Assembly: GCA_963682025.1 (NCBI GenBank)
Contig: OY821518.1
Span: 233,575,836-233,639,835, forward strand
Length of the DNA: 64,000 bases
Source: Cordilura impudica
Lineage: Eukaryota > Arthropoda > Insecta > Diptera > Scathophagidae
Reading direction: 5' to 3'
The notes under the pieces were generated by a model, which did not search any database, had not been told where the DNA came from, and saw nothing but the letters and a program-made list of their open reading frames with translations. The position numbers were made by a program, and so were the translations under genes. Shown here in pieces: positions 34,501 through 45,655 of this stretch (position 1 is the stretch's first letter; every line of letters starts with the position of its first letter).

Positions 34501-36545
34501 AACATCATTTGAATTTCAGAAAACATAAATAGAATTTCAGAAAACGTCAATGGAATTTCAGAAAACATCATTCGAGTTTCAGAAAACATCATTTGAATTT
34601 CAGAAAACGTTAATATAATTTCAGAAACCATCAATATAATTTCAGAAAACATCAATAGAATTTCAGAAAACATCAATTGTATTTCAGAAAACATCAATTG
34701 TATTTCAGAAAACATCATTTGAATTTCAGAAAACATAAATAGAATTTCAGAAAACATCAATAGAATTTCAGAAAACATCAATTGTATTTCAGAAAATATC
34801 AATTGTATTTCAGAAAACATCAATTGAATTTCAGAAAACATAAAAAGAATTTCAGAAAACATCAATATAATTTCAGAAAACATTCGAGTTTCAGAAAACA
34901 TTATTTGAATTTCAGAAAACATAAATAGAATTTCAGAAAACATCAATAGAATTTCAGAAAACATCAATTGTATTTTAGAAAACATCAATTGTATTTCAGA
35001 AAACATCAATTGAATTTCAGAAAACATAAAAAGAATTTCAGAAAACATCAATATAATTTCAGAAAACATCAATAGAATTTCAGAAAACATCAATTGTATT
35101 TCAGAAAACATCAATTGAATTTCAGAAAACATAAAAAGAATTTCAGAAAACATCAATATAATTTCAGAAAACATTCGAGTTTCAGAAAACATTATTTGAA
35201 TTTCAGAAAACATAAATAGAATTTCAGAAAACATCAACAGAATTTCAGAAAACATCAATTGTATTTCAGAAAACATCAATTGTATTTCAGAAAACATCAA
35301 TTGAATTTCAGAAAACATAAAAAGAATTTCAGAAAACATCAATATAATTTCAGAAAACATCAATTGTATTTCAGAAACCATCAATATAATTTCAGAAAAC
35401 ATCATTTGAATTTCAGAAAACATGAATAGAATTTCAGAAAACATCATTTGAATTTCAGAAAGCATCAATAGAATTTCAGAAAACATCAATTGTATTTCAG
35501 AAACCATCAATATAATTTCAGATAACATCATTCGAGTTTCAGAAAACATAAATAGAATTTCAGAAAACATCAATATAATTTCAGAAAACATCAATTGTAT
35601 TTCAGAAACCATCAATATAATTTGAGAAAACATCAATTGTATTTCAGAAAACCTCAATTGTATTTTAGAAAACATCATTTGAATTTCAGAAATATAAATA
35701 GAATTTCAGAAAACATCAATTGTATTTCAGAAAACACCAATTGTATTTCAGAGAACATCATTTGAATTTCAGAAATATAAATAGAATTTCAGAAAACATC
35801 AATTGTATTTCAGAAACCATCAATATAATTTCAGAAAACATCAATTGTATTTCAGAAAACATCAATAGAATTTCAGAAAACATCAATTGTATTTCAGAAA
35901 CCATCAATATAATTTCAGAAAACATCATTTGAATTTCAGAAAACATAAATAGAATTTCAGAAAACATCATTCGAGTTTCAGAAAACATCAATTGAATTTC
36001 AGAAAGCATCAATAGAATTTCAGAAAACATCAATTGTATTTCAGAAACCATCAATATAATTTCAGAAAACATCAATTGTATTTCAGAAAACATCAATAGA
36101 ATTTCAGAAAACATCAATTGTATTTCAGAAACCATCAATATAATTTCAGAAAACATCATTTGAATTTCAGAAAACATAAATAGAATTTCAGAAAACATCA
36201 TTCGAGTTTCAGAAAACATCAATTGAATTTCAGAAAGCATCAATAGAATTTCAGAAAACATCAGTAAAATTTCAGAAAACATCAATTGAATTTCAGAAAA
36301 CATCAATATAATTTCAGAAAACATCAATTGTATTTCAGAAAACCTCATTTGAATTTCAGAAAACATAAATAGAATTTCAGAAAACATCATTCGAGTTTCA
36401 GAAAACATCAATTGACTTTCAGAAAAAATCAATAGAATTTCAGAAAACATAAATTGTATTTCAGAAAACATCATTTGAATTGCTGAGAACATTAATTGTA
36501 TTTCAGAAAACATCAATTGAATTTCAAAAAAAACATCATTTGAAT
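28556..36545 (-). repeat. 21-bp minisatellite array (~380 units)
   Basis: Same unit as the other arrays, inverted, with core ATTTCAGAAAA. Higher-order repeats are visible: a 798-bp block (38 units) near 28618-29340 recurs at 29341-30138. A block of about 3.56 kb near 30.1-32.5 kb recurs at 33.7-36.1 kb with few differences. Occasional frameshifts and GAA-to-TAA changes interrupt the heptad frames. Confidence 0.95.
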
Positions 36546-36657
36546 TGCTGAAAACAGCATAATCGACTTATTTTTTATGCACTGGAAAATATGATGTTGA
36601 TGTTTTCTTTAATTATTAGATGCTTACACATCTCCCTTGTGATCGGACTCACATGAT

Positions 36658-37139
36658 TTTTTTTTTTAATACAAACAAATATATGCAAAAGAAAATTTAA
36701 TTATATTCATATTCCAATAATTTTAAGTTTAATAATTTTAAGTTTAATAATTTTAAGTTTGCTGCATTTTTTTTTTAACAAGAGTTCAGAGTTCTAATTC
36801 AAGAAGGTATTTATATCATACATATACATACATTATTATATTTGAAGAATATATGTTTTAAACTTAAAATTTTAAAGTTATTTAAATTAAATTTCAACCT
36901 GGGTATTTATATTATTGAGGTATAAATATTACAATAAATGAAGTTGAAATTGAAAATTTATTATTGAGTTTCTATATACATTGGAGTTTAAATGGGGATT
37001 AGTTAAAGAAAGAAATACTGAGCAAAGAAAAAAAAAACGGTTTGATATTATTAATAATTAACAATTATTTAACAATAATAATATTTCACTTAAAAAAAAA
37101 AACACAATAAAAAGATAAGTATTTTCATTTAAACACGTA
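36658..37139. other. AT-rich non-coding stretch
   Basis: No gene was recognised. A 17-bp phrase (TTTAATAATTTTAAGTT) is tandemly repeated near 36715-36760. Confidence 0.4.
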
Positions 37140-37500
37140 AACCTGTTAACAAACCTTGAGACCAATTTCGCCACAACATTCGCATATGCTGATACCAGGC
37201 AGGTAAATTATGAGGATTATTCCTTTCATCAGCAGCAGGTTGTGCGGGTGCCCTGATTAAATTGGGGTTTATCTCCTCTCCTGTAACCGCCTATGTATCT
37301 TGCAGTTTACTGTATAGATTTTCGTATTATATCGGCTTCTAGTAAAGACTTTGGTTTCACATGGACTGTTGGATCTATAATAGGCTCATTATTGGTATTT
37401 AACCATTTAGGTTGCACAAATTGTCGAGAAGAACGTGGCCGTTCTACGATTTGAGGTTTATGATCTGCATTTGATGATGATTTGCCCGTAAAATAGGCCG
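37140..37500 (-). pseudogene. Unrecognised coding-like stretch
   Basis: The minus-strand translation gives protein-like text in two adjoining frames. First comes ASAYFTGKSSSNADHKPQIV followed by ERPRSSRQFVQPKWLNTN and DPTVHVKPKSLLEADIIRK, ending at TAA. Then, after a shift, EINPNLIRAPAQPAADERN and NLPAWYQHMRMLWRNWSQGL. Composition is proline-, arginine- and tryptophan-rich, unlike the AT-rich flanks. I cannot name the family. It could be an eroded host exon, a processed fragment, or the end of a retroelement gag or accessory frame. Confidence 0.35.
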
Positions 37501-38150
37501 AGGCAATATAACATCGAAACCAGTGGCAATTAGATATATAAAATATTTTTAGTTTGGGAAAATTCCACGTTTTCCGACATAAATTTATTTATTAAAAAAA
37601 TTAAACGTGGTTATACAATTGAATTTATTTTCTTAGTTTATTAAGACCACGGAATGTACTTAAAACGCGTTGTATCCATTGGGAAAAGCGCTAAAGATAT
37701 GATGCAAAGTTAATTTTTTCTAGAGCACCCTAATATGTACGAGTAAGTTCTTAAGCAGAAGAATGTTAAAGAATATAAAGATCTTATTTTTTTCATTACT
37801 AATCAACCGACCCTCGTTATTAATTGTGCTGCTGTTAAATATATGTAAACATTTTGTGATGTTTATTACCACCTTTAAGAACACATTTGTTTGTGTTTTA
37901 AGCTTTTAGGGATATAAATAACAACTAACAAAAAAAATTTAAGCCTTTACAAAATATAAAAGCCTTAAGGGAAACAATAATACATTAACAGAAAAGCAAA
38001 ATATTTGCAGTTTATATATAGTTAAGTCTTCTTAAGTACTAATGGATATATAGCTTTCAACATAAACAAGTAAGAGTATTATATTCGGCTGTACCGCATA
38101 TTTGATATCCTCCATCTGGGTTTTACGTTTAGTAATTGCAGGATTTCTAA
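37501..38150. other. AT-rich non-coding stretch
   Basis: No gene was recognised. The phrase AAGAGTATTATATTCGG, seen here near 38071-38090, also occurs in part at the upstream edge of the Penelope-like coding remnant (about 13463-13476). Confidence 0.4.
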
Positions 38151-38155
38151 CATAA

Positions 38156-39345
38156 GTGAATAAAATATTTGAAAAAGTAAAGATTTTCAAAAGATTTTTT
38201 GAATCACTTGGTCCTGGTTTTATTGCTGCAGGCGATTACAGTGCCAAGCATACATTCTGGGGGTCAAGTTTAATCTCCCCGAAAGGCGGTGTTTTGTTTG
38301 GCACAATTTCTAATATGAGCCTAGATGTTATCTCAAGCGGAGAACCAACATACTGGCCGACAGATAGACAAAAGCTTCCCGATCTAATCGATTTTGAAGT
38401 AATGAAGAATATTGTGAGAGAACTTATAAATGCTGAATCCTCATTGGAACTCTCATCAGATCACACACCAGTTATTGTTGCTATTTCGAACACCAGAGGA
38501 ATTGTGTCCCCGAATGGTAATTTAGCGCCAACAAGTATTATAGATTGGTTAAAGTATATAAAGTTTCTCAGTACCCACTGTACGGATAGGTTACCACTAA
38601 CAACACCAGATGACCTGGCTATTGCTAACTTTGAACTTGTTGCGAAACCCCCGACACAGACAGCAGTATAGAACTTGTTCGGTAGTTGTCGTGCGGCTAT
38701 TAAATGAAAAAAGAAGAATTCGAAGAGAATGGCAACTGTACAGATCTCCTCAATTTAAGCAACAATTGAAAGCATGTACATCAAATTTGAGAAAGTTTCT
38801 TGAAACCCAGAGACATGATAAATTAAACAAATTAAACTTCAAAAACTGATTACACGTTATGGCGAGCTACAAAAAATATTAGAAGACCCGTTGTACGTAA
38901 ACCACCATTAAGAATGCAAAATGGAGGCTGGGCTAAAAATGATATAGAAAAAGGTAATATATTTGTAGAACATTTGAAAAAAGTTTTTACTCCGAATATA
39001 ACTACTAGTTCAATAAATGAGTTACCACCAGGAATAAACCAGCACAGTGCAGTGTTGCTTCGATTTGAAATTAGAGAGGTTGAAAAGGCCATTTCTAATC
39101 TTAACCCTAAAAAGGCATCGGGCATCGATGGGATCAGCAATAAAATGCTTTTCGAGTTACCCACAATAGCATTGAGAATAATTCTTATTATATTTAACGC
39201 TATCCCTCAGAATGGAAGGTTTCTATCGTTACCATGGCACTCAACCCAGGTAAAGATCACACAAAGGTCGATTCGTACAGGCCAATCAATTTGTTGTCAA
39301 ATCTGTCAAAATTGTTCCAGGAAAATCTATAATGTTAATAGGCTA
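38156..39345 (+). pseudogene. Jockey-like LINE relic (endonuclease to start of RT)
   Basis: The first frame shows the end of the AP-endonuclease domain: AAGDYSAKHTFWGSSLISPK, SSGEPTYWPTDRQKLPDLID and ELSSDHTPVIV. The GDxxAKHxxWGS, PTYWP and SDHxPV order is typical of Jockey-clade elements. A frameshift near 38620-38670 leads to the linker region (NEKRRIRREWQ), and a second one leads to NLNPKKASGIDGISNKML and LPTIALRIILIIFNAI, the start of RT. RT is cut near 39340, where a fold-back element begins. It differs in sequence from the copies at 8.7-17 kb, so it is a separate family. Start and end are both truncated. Confidence 0.72.
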
Positions 39346-41180
39346 GGCGATTTCTTGTGACAGATGTTTTGTTCTACAATTTTATCCCGATTTTAACCAA
39401 ACGTATATTATTTGAAAGGTATATCTTTTTAGCTGTTCACCAGATTTACAGATTTTTATTTCTTTTTTATTTTGAGTAAATTACATTTAAAGTTGCTACT
39501 AACACATACATAAAATTATACATATGCTATCCCAGTATGCATTGAAAAGTTAAGTTCTCAAATTGATATCCAATTTTTCTCTTTGTTTGCTTTCAACTTG
39601 ACATCAAGTTGAGACTTAAAATGTTTTCCAATCTTTAAAAATATTTTAACTCTCAACACTTTTCTCCACTTGAGACCAAACATTTTTTAAACTTGAGTAC
39701 GATTTGTGTTAAGTTTGAGACATTATTTAAATATCATAAATAATAAATTAAATTAAAAATGCAAAAAAAAGTACAAATAATTAATTGATATATTTTTAAC
39801 TATTCCTACTTTTTTTGAATTTTTTAATTTAAATTCTTATTAATGACATATATAATATTAATATTCAAAAAATGAACAAATAATTAATTCATTTATTTTT
39901 AATTCTAAATTTAAAAAAAATTTTAACATGTACTTAATAATATTAAAGATGTAATGAAATTAAATTGCTACATTCAAAAAAAAAAAAAAACTACATTGTT
40001 TTCATTTCTAAAATTAGTATAATTTTTTTTAATATGACAATTCCGTACCTTCCATTTGATACCGATTTGAGAATTTTCTTTGCCATCAAGTTGAGAATCA
40101 CAAATTTCTCAATTTGATAACTAAGAAAATCACCATATCAAAAATGTGCCTTTTAAGTTGAGAACACTATCATCGGACTATTGAGGTGCATTTGAGAATT
40201 AACGTTGGAGATTTGAGAAATGTATTTGATCTCAAATGCACCTCAAGTTGATGGCTAACAAATATGTTTATTGGGATGTGTGTGTTTATTAAATCTGTTA
40301 ATGTGTTTGTTAACGAATTTGTTTTCTTCATTCACAATAATAATAAACCAAAATAGTGTTGGTTTGTGAATTGGCTAAGTTGAAAAATAAACTTGCCTAG
40401 AAACTGCACTCGATTTTCGAGTGTTGGAATCTGCTAGTAGACATTAATATACATAACACATTTAATAAAATAATTATAAAATACATATTTGCGTCATTCT
40501 ACTAAATTAATATATTAAAATCATTCTTTTGTTTTATTAAATGAATAAATTGAGATAGAAATTTTAAATTGGTCGATTAAGCGATAAAAATTGAAATTTT
40601 ATTCAAGTTTATTCGAAAAAATTTAGAAACGATTTTTCCGATTAAACAAATATTTCAAATAAAAATATCAAGGAAAATATCTTCATCGAAATTTTGGCAG
40701 GCTCGAAAATTAATTTAGAGGTATGGTTCCTTGGGCAAATATACTTGTTATGGCCCACAGTACCCGAATCGCGATGAACCCATAGATTAAAAATAAATGA
40801 CCCACCCTAATGTATATATATATATATGTATATATTAGCAGATTCCAGCGCTCGAAACTCGAGTGCAATTTCTAGGCAGCTTTATTTTAGCCAATTCACA
40901 AACCAACAATTTTATGGTTTATTATTGTGAATGAAGATAACAAATTAATTAACAAACACATTGAAAAATTTAATAAAACACATATAGCATATGTATAATT
41001 TTATGTATGTGTTAGTAGAAACTTTAAATACAATTTACTCAAAATAAAGGAAAACATTTAAAAATCTGTAAATCTGCAAAACGGTTAAAAGGAAATACCT
41101 TTCAAATAATATCCATATGGTCAAAATCGGGATAAAATGGTAGAACAAAACATCGGTCACAAGAAGTCGTCCAGCCTATT
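39333..41180. mobile_element. Fold-back element with long inverted arms
   Basis: The left arm starts TTAATAGGCTAGGCGATTTC (39333) and the right arm ends with its inverse, GTCGTCCAGCCTATTAATA (about 41180). Similarity runs for roughly 360 bp per arm (TTGTGAC..GATGTTTTGTTCTAC; GCACTCGA..CGAGTG..GGAATCTGCTA). The arms surround about 380 bp of AT-rich centre. The left arm is interrupted by a 745-bp insertion (39531-40275). A single diverged arm occurs at 50446-50660. Confidence 0.65.
39531..40275. mobile_element. 745-bp MITE-like insertion in the fold-back arm
   Basis: Relative to the right arm, sequence between ...CATATGCTAT and ATGTGT... is interrupted. The insertion starts CCCAGTATGCATTG and ends ...AATATGTTTATTGGG, giving short imperfect inverted ends (CCCARTA). 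AT stands on both sides, and the matching empty site reads GCTATATGTG in the other arm. Internal phrases AAGTTGAGA and CTCAACTTG recur in both directions. No coding capacity. Confidence 0.6.
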
Positions 41181-41506
41181 AATATTATAGATATATAGAT
41201 ATATTATAATATATACACATTTAATATTATATTACATATATATATGCATATATTATACCTATATATTATATATACGGGGGTTTCATGTCAAGTGCACCAA
41301 CTTTGAAACCGATGTCTTCCGATCGGGATGAAATTTGCGCCAAGGTTAGTCCTATTGGATAGTAGTTCAGACACAATTTTTCGGTCCAGATCTCTCTGAG
41401 TTAGAGGGGATCAAAATTTGACATTTTGGCCAAACAGGTGTTTTTTTTCATCCATGTAACTTATTACCTATAGTTCTTAGAAAATTTTCTCCCAAAGAGT
41501 TTAGAT

Positions 41507-42269
41507 CAGGGATAGAAAATAACTGTTATTTTTAAAAATTTACATCAAAAAAGCACACATAAAAAATGATCGTAGAAAATTTTGGTTGTTATCATTATGA
41601 TACAGAGGTGATGTACATGCAAATTTTTGTATGACTTTTAAATTTGTGCCTTTTTTGATAAAAGTCAAAAAATAACTTATAATTTTGACTTTTATTTTTT
41701 AAGGTAAAAATTAAAAGTTATTTTTGACTTTTATTATTTTACTCAAAAAATAAAAGTCATTTTTTAACTTTTAATATTTTAAGGCAAAAATAAAAGTCAT
41801 GAATTAAATATTGCATAGTAATACTCAAGCCAGTGTAGAAAGGTCATTGTCAGCACTCAAATTGAATTTGGGGGATTTGAGATATAATTTATCTGAAGAA
41901 AACTTAGAATCAATTTTGATGGTAAAATTAAACAGCTGAACAAATATAATAATAATAATAACAATAATTTTTATAGACTTCTGCAATATACATCAATTAT
42001 TATTACATATAAATTGGAGGCAATAAAACTAGCGTATTACTATGCAATATTTAATTCAAGACTTTTATTTTTGCCTTAAAAAATTAAAAGTTAAAAAATA
42101 ACTTTTATTTTTTGAGTAAAATAATAAAAGTCAAAAATAACTTTTAATTTTTGCCTTAAAAAATAAAAGTTAAGAAATAACTTTTATTTCTGCCTTAAAA
42201 AATATAAGTTAAAAAATAACTTTTTTTTCTTTACTTTTTCGATAAAAGTCATAACAGTTACGGTCCCTG
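41507..42269 (+). mobile_element. hAT element remnant inside the left TIR
   Basis: It is flanked by the exact 8-bp duplication GTTTAGAT (41499-41506 and 42270-42277). Its ends are CAGGGATAG...AACTGTTA and, inverted, CAGGGACCGTAACTGTTA. The intact right TIR of the host element supplies the empty site (GCTTAGAT). The 8-bp TSD and CAGGG ends are typical of hAT. The interior is a large inverted repeat of AAAAGTTAAAAAATAAC-type text around a small transposase remnant. Confidence 0.85.
41820..41939 (+). pseudogene. hAT transposase C-terminal dimerisation fragment
   Basis: About 39 codons read NTQASVERSLSALKLNLGDL, then RYNLSEENLESILMVKLNS and stop. This is the end of the hAT dimerisation domain (SVER..SALK..R..L..E.LE.L), which intact hAT transposases carry at the C-terminus. 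Everything upstream of it is missing, so this is a deletion derivative that kept only the last exon end and the termini. Confidence 0.75.
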
Positions 42270-42852
42270 GTTTAGATAGCTATTTCTTCAATATTTCGGA
42301 AAAAAATACTTTAAAAAAAAAAATTTTTTTTAACTTTTTTTTGCTAAATTAAAGCATTTTTTGCCTTTTTTTCAAAAAGGGCATTTTTTTTTTTTTTTTT
42401 TTTCATAAGAAAGCTTAGGATTTTTCCTTTAAGAGCTTTTTGGTCGCTTAGTGGGATGGGAGTGGGATATCTATCAAAATAAATGTTTTGTAACTCAAGA
42501 CAACGGTTTTTCAATTTTTCACAAATGCACTATTTTGAATTTTTTCCTATTTGTGTCTAAAACCTTACAAATAAAAATTATACTGAGAAACTAGACAAAC
42601 TAAACTTTCCTAAGGTATATAACATACCTAACTAAAATTTTATACCCTCGATACTGTAATACCCAGAATATGTTAACCTCAGGAAAAAAAATCGCTTTTT
42701 TTCTATAGAAATGTTGAAAAATTATTAATTTTTATTTATTTTTAATAATAATTAAATTAATGTATAATAATAATAATATTAAAAATAAAAAGATAAATAA
42801 TTTATTAAAATTTAATCTTAATTGCATTAGATCCATTTATATCATAACTATT

Positions 42853-43646
42853 TTTATACCCTATACCACTATGTGGTTTGGGTATAATGACTTTGTGCTG
42901 CTGTTTGTAACTACCAAAAATATTTGACCTAGACCCATCTTTAATTATACCGATCGAATCAGAATCACTATCTGATTCGATTTAACGATGTCCGTCCGTC
43001 CGTCTGTGTGTCCATGTAAAGCTTGTAATCAAACTGCAGGTCGCAAATATGAATATATTTTGATGAAATTTGGTATATAAGCTTCTGTCGGCCATTGGAT
43101 GAACGCTGTTGAAATTGGTGAGAATCGGTCCATGTTCAGACCTAGCCCCCATACAAATGACCCCTATGAAATCGACTTAAATTGCCATAAGATCCAAATT
43201 ATCATATGAATCTTAGTCAAATTGGGTTTGTATATGTTTATTACATCCACTAATCAGTAGTCCAAAAATGATCCCTATGGGACAAGTCTTAGTCAGAGGC
43301 CCCATATAGAGCTGTTTCCCGATCTTCACTTAAATCTATCAAAAAACAAAAATATTGCACTGATTCTTCTCAAATTTTGTTTGTATGTATTTTTGCAAAA
43401 TACAAGAGACCTTACCAAACATGGTCAGGATCGGTCCATTTTTGGGCCTAGTCCCCATATAGATATAGCATCCGATATGAACTTTTTCATATCTGCAGAC
43501 AAAAAAATTTATAAAAATCCCACTAAAATTTGGTTTATGCTTATTTTTTATGTCCAGTTAGTTGGGCCTATAGGGTAGGGTCTCTACACGCATGGTATAG
43601 GGTATCCTATAGTCGGTCTAGACCGACTATAATTTTCTTACTTGTT
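42853..43646 (+). repeat. Fly repeat (TATACCC...CCGTCC family), fullest copy
   Basis: Runs from TTTTTATACCCTATACCACT to ...ATAATTTTCTTACTTGTTA. It includes GATGTCCGTCCGTCCGTCTG and, near the end, the palindrome AGTCGGTCTAGACCGACT. It lies inside the long-TIR transposon, between the left TIR and the transposase. Partial copies are at 8427, 17020, 47405-48240 and 62758. Confidence 0.75.
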
Positions 43647-43731
43647 ATACTTAATTTATTGTAGCTGATGAAGTATTTAAGTCTTGTAAATTTTTAAATA
43701 CCCAGTCTTTCATCCAGCTTTTTTGTCGCCT

Positions 43732-45048
43732 TTATTTATTGCATTTTTTTGTCAATCCTTTCTTGGCGTTACTAGGTTCTGCTGTTGATTTCGCTGATGG
43801 TTTATTTGTTGGCTTTGGAAAGAAATCGCATTGAGTAGAGGCAGAAAACTTTTTCAACTTGAGTCTTCCATCGACAAGCGGTATAAAAGCATGGTATTGA
43901 GCGGTGCCATCGATTGTTACCGCAGCATCGAATCTGCTCTTCAGTGTTTTCAATGTTTCCTGATGATCATCTTTGCTAATAAAAACTACTTTAGTTTCTT
44001 TACAATAACTCTTTGCCCAATGGAATAAAGCAGTCGCATCTAAGATGCGATCTTGATGAGAGCACTGGAGGCTATACTTCGCTGCATTTCTTTTAAGGTT
44101 TGCTCCAATACCATCACATGCTCCTTTACCATGAGCAGTAGGATGAAAATGCCACTCAGCTGGCATTCCAAAATCTTTTTCATGGGCCATAAGATTTGCC
44201 AAGCTACCTTTGTTTTTAAAATGTTGACAAGCTCCGTCCGAAACGTAGTATACCTTCTTTACTGTAAATTTAGATTTTAGAAATTTTAGTATTCTCTTCT
44301 GGTACTCATAAACTGCAACGGTATCATGTTTTAAATCGACGGATATGATTGCCATACTTTTGTGTTCCAGTTTTTCATCTTTCATGTAGTAAATAACTAC
44401 TGTGGATGTAGTTGCTTGGTCGTTATTGAAGTGGAATGCTTGTATGGCATCCTGAAGAACATATTTATAGTTTTCTGCGAAATCATATGAAATAACGAAT
44501 TCACCAGACTTCAAATGTATCTTCAAATCCTTGAAGAATGACCATTGCTCTTTGACTAAAAAGTCATGGTTTCTCAAGTTTAGCAATCCTGTACACATTT
44601 CTTCCACAAAATCATCCACATTTAAACTGATTGTTTTCAATGTGCATCTGTCAGTCTGAATCCAATAATCAAATTTGACCTCCTCTATATATTCTCGATC
44701 TAAAGAGTTGATTAAATTTTCTTTGATGAATGTGGTTTTTGGGCAATTGGTACATTCACCTAAGTGGCAAGAAGTTGTTGCATTAGGACACATAGTCAAT
44801 TTAAGGCAATCGCGGTAATCGTGTAAATCTTCTGCCGAATCATCTGTTAAATACTTTAAGTTGATTTCCTTCAACATCAGTTTAACATTTTCATGGTAAA
44901 TGCAAACGCATTCTGTGTGAGTTCCGCTGCTTTCTGCCAAAACGCAATGTTTTGGCCTCATTTGGGTTGATTTCGTGAAGCCAATTCTAACATCCTCGTG
45001 TTCAGATTGAAATGTTGCAAATAACTCTTTCAGGTTACAGATAACCAT
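43732..45048 (-). CDS. Transposase-like protein of the long-TIR (Sola2-like) element
   Basis: This 438-residue frame is uninterrupted. Homology to the fragment at 61727-62757 starts at IGFTKSTQMRPKHCVL (near residue 22). A cysteine-rich segment (CPNATTSCHLGECTNCPK, residues 87-104) may bind zinc. Candidate catalytic acids lie in SYDFAENY (D189), YVSDGACQHFKN (D271) and GKGACDGIGANLKR (D312), with the invariant-looking EWHFHPTAHGKG before the last. The C-terminal tail is basic (KKGLTKKCNK). The methionine start lies within 25 bp of the inner end of the TIR. The related fragment has about 190 more residues N-terminal, so an upstream exon is probably missing. I recall this family only as uncharacterised transposon proteins in many animals. 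Confidence 0.7.
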   Translation of the reverse strand: MVICNLKELFATFQSEHEDVRIGFTKSTQMRPKHCVLAESSGTHTECVCIYHENVKLMLKEINLKYLTDDSAEDLHDYRDCLKLTMCPNATTSCHLGECTNCPKTTFIKENLINSLDREYIEEVKFDYWIQTDRCTLKTISLNVDDFVEEMCTGLLNLRNHDFLVKEQWSFFKDLKIHLKSGEFVISYDFAENYKYVLQDAIQAFHFNNDQATTSTVVIYYMKDEKLEHKSMAIISVDLKHDTVAVYEYQKRILKFLKSKFTVKKVYYVSDGACQHFKNKGSLANLMAHEKDFGMPAEWHFHPTAHGKGACDGIGANLKRNAAKYSLQCSHQDRILDATALFHWAKSYCKETKVVFISKDDHQETLKTLKSRFDAAVTIDGTAQYHAFIPLVDGRLKLKKFSASTQCDFFPKPTNKPSAKSTAEPSNAKKGLTKKCNK

Positions 45049-45069
45049 TCTATTCTGTTATGTTATGAA

Positions 45070-45651
45070 GGTATGTTACATACTTTCGGAAAGGTTAATT
45101 TGTCTAGTTTCTCAGTATAAGTTTTATTTGTAAGGTTTTAGACACAAATAGGAAAAAATTCAAAATAGTGCATTTGTGAAGAATTGAAAACCCGTTGTCT
45201 TGAGTTACAAAACATTTATTTTTATAGATATCCCACTCCCATCCCACTAAGCGACCAAAAAGTTCTTAAAGGAAAAATTCTAAGCTTTCTTATGAAAAAA
45301 AAAGCCCTTTTTGAGAAAAAGGCAAAAAATGCTTTAATTTAGCAAAAAAAAGTCTAATTTTTTTTTTTTTTTTTTAAGTATTTTTTTCCGAAATATTGAA
45401 GAAATAGCTATCTAAGCTCTTTGGGAGAAAATTTTCTAAGAACAATAGGTAATAAGTTACATGGATGAGAAAAAACACCTGTTTGGCCAAAATGTCAAAT
45501 TTTGATCCACTCTAACTCAGAGAGATTTGGACCGATCTTATTGAAAAATTGTGTCTAAACTACTATCCAATAGGACTAACCTTTGTGCAAATTTCATTCC
45601 GATCGGAAGACATCGGTTTCAAAAGTTGGTGCACTTGACATGAAACCCCCC
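45070..45651. repeat. Right TIR of the long-TIR element (uninterrupted)
   Basis: Inverse of 41276-42629 with the hAT insertion removed. It supplies the empty-site sequence for that insertion. Confidence 0.8.
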
Positions 45652-45655
45652 ATAC

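Larger units (their letters stand above)
27374..36657 (-). mobile_element. 21-bp-array element, copy 3 (long, inverted)
   Basis: This is the same element on the minus strand. Its right end lies at 27374-27512 (GATGCGTAAACATC at 27379-27392, CGCGCAGGGGGG block, stem-loop). Its left end lies at 36540-36657 (GATGCTTACACATC at 36619-36632, TGATCGGACTCACATGAT). A 1-kb foreign segment (27513-28541) sits between the stem-loop and the array. The array is about 8.0 kb. Confidence 0.75.
41276..45651 (-). mobile_element. Long-TIR DNA transposon, Sola2-like (inferred)
   Basis: The left end GGGGGTTTCATGTCAAGTGC and the right end with its inverse (GACATGAAACCCCCC) define inverted repeats of about 583 bp (41276-42629 minus an insertion, and 45070-45651). 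ATAC stands outside both ends (41272-41275 and 45652-45655), a 4-bp duplication. The interior holds a transposase ORF on the minus strand and a fly repeat. A 4-bp TSD with GRG-type termini fits what I recall of Sola2; the name is inference. Confidence 0.75.

Noticed and set aside
43381..43578. Conserved short ORF recurring at 47429-47614 and 62824-63021
   Set aside because: The recurrence (MYVFLQNTRDLTKH-like text) comes from copies of the same interspersed repeat, and is not evidence of a gene.
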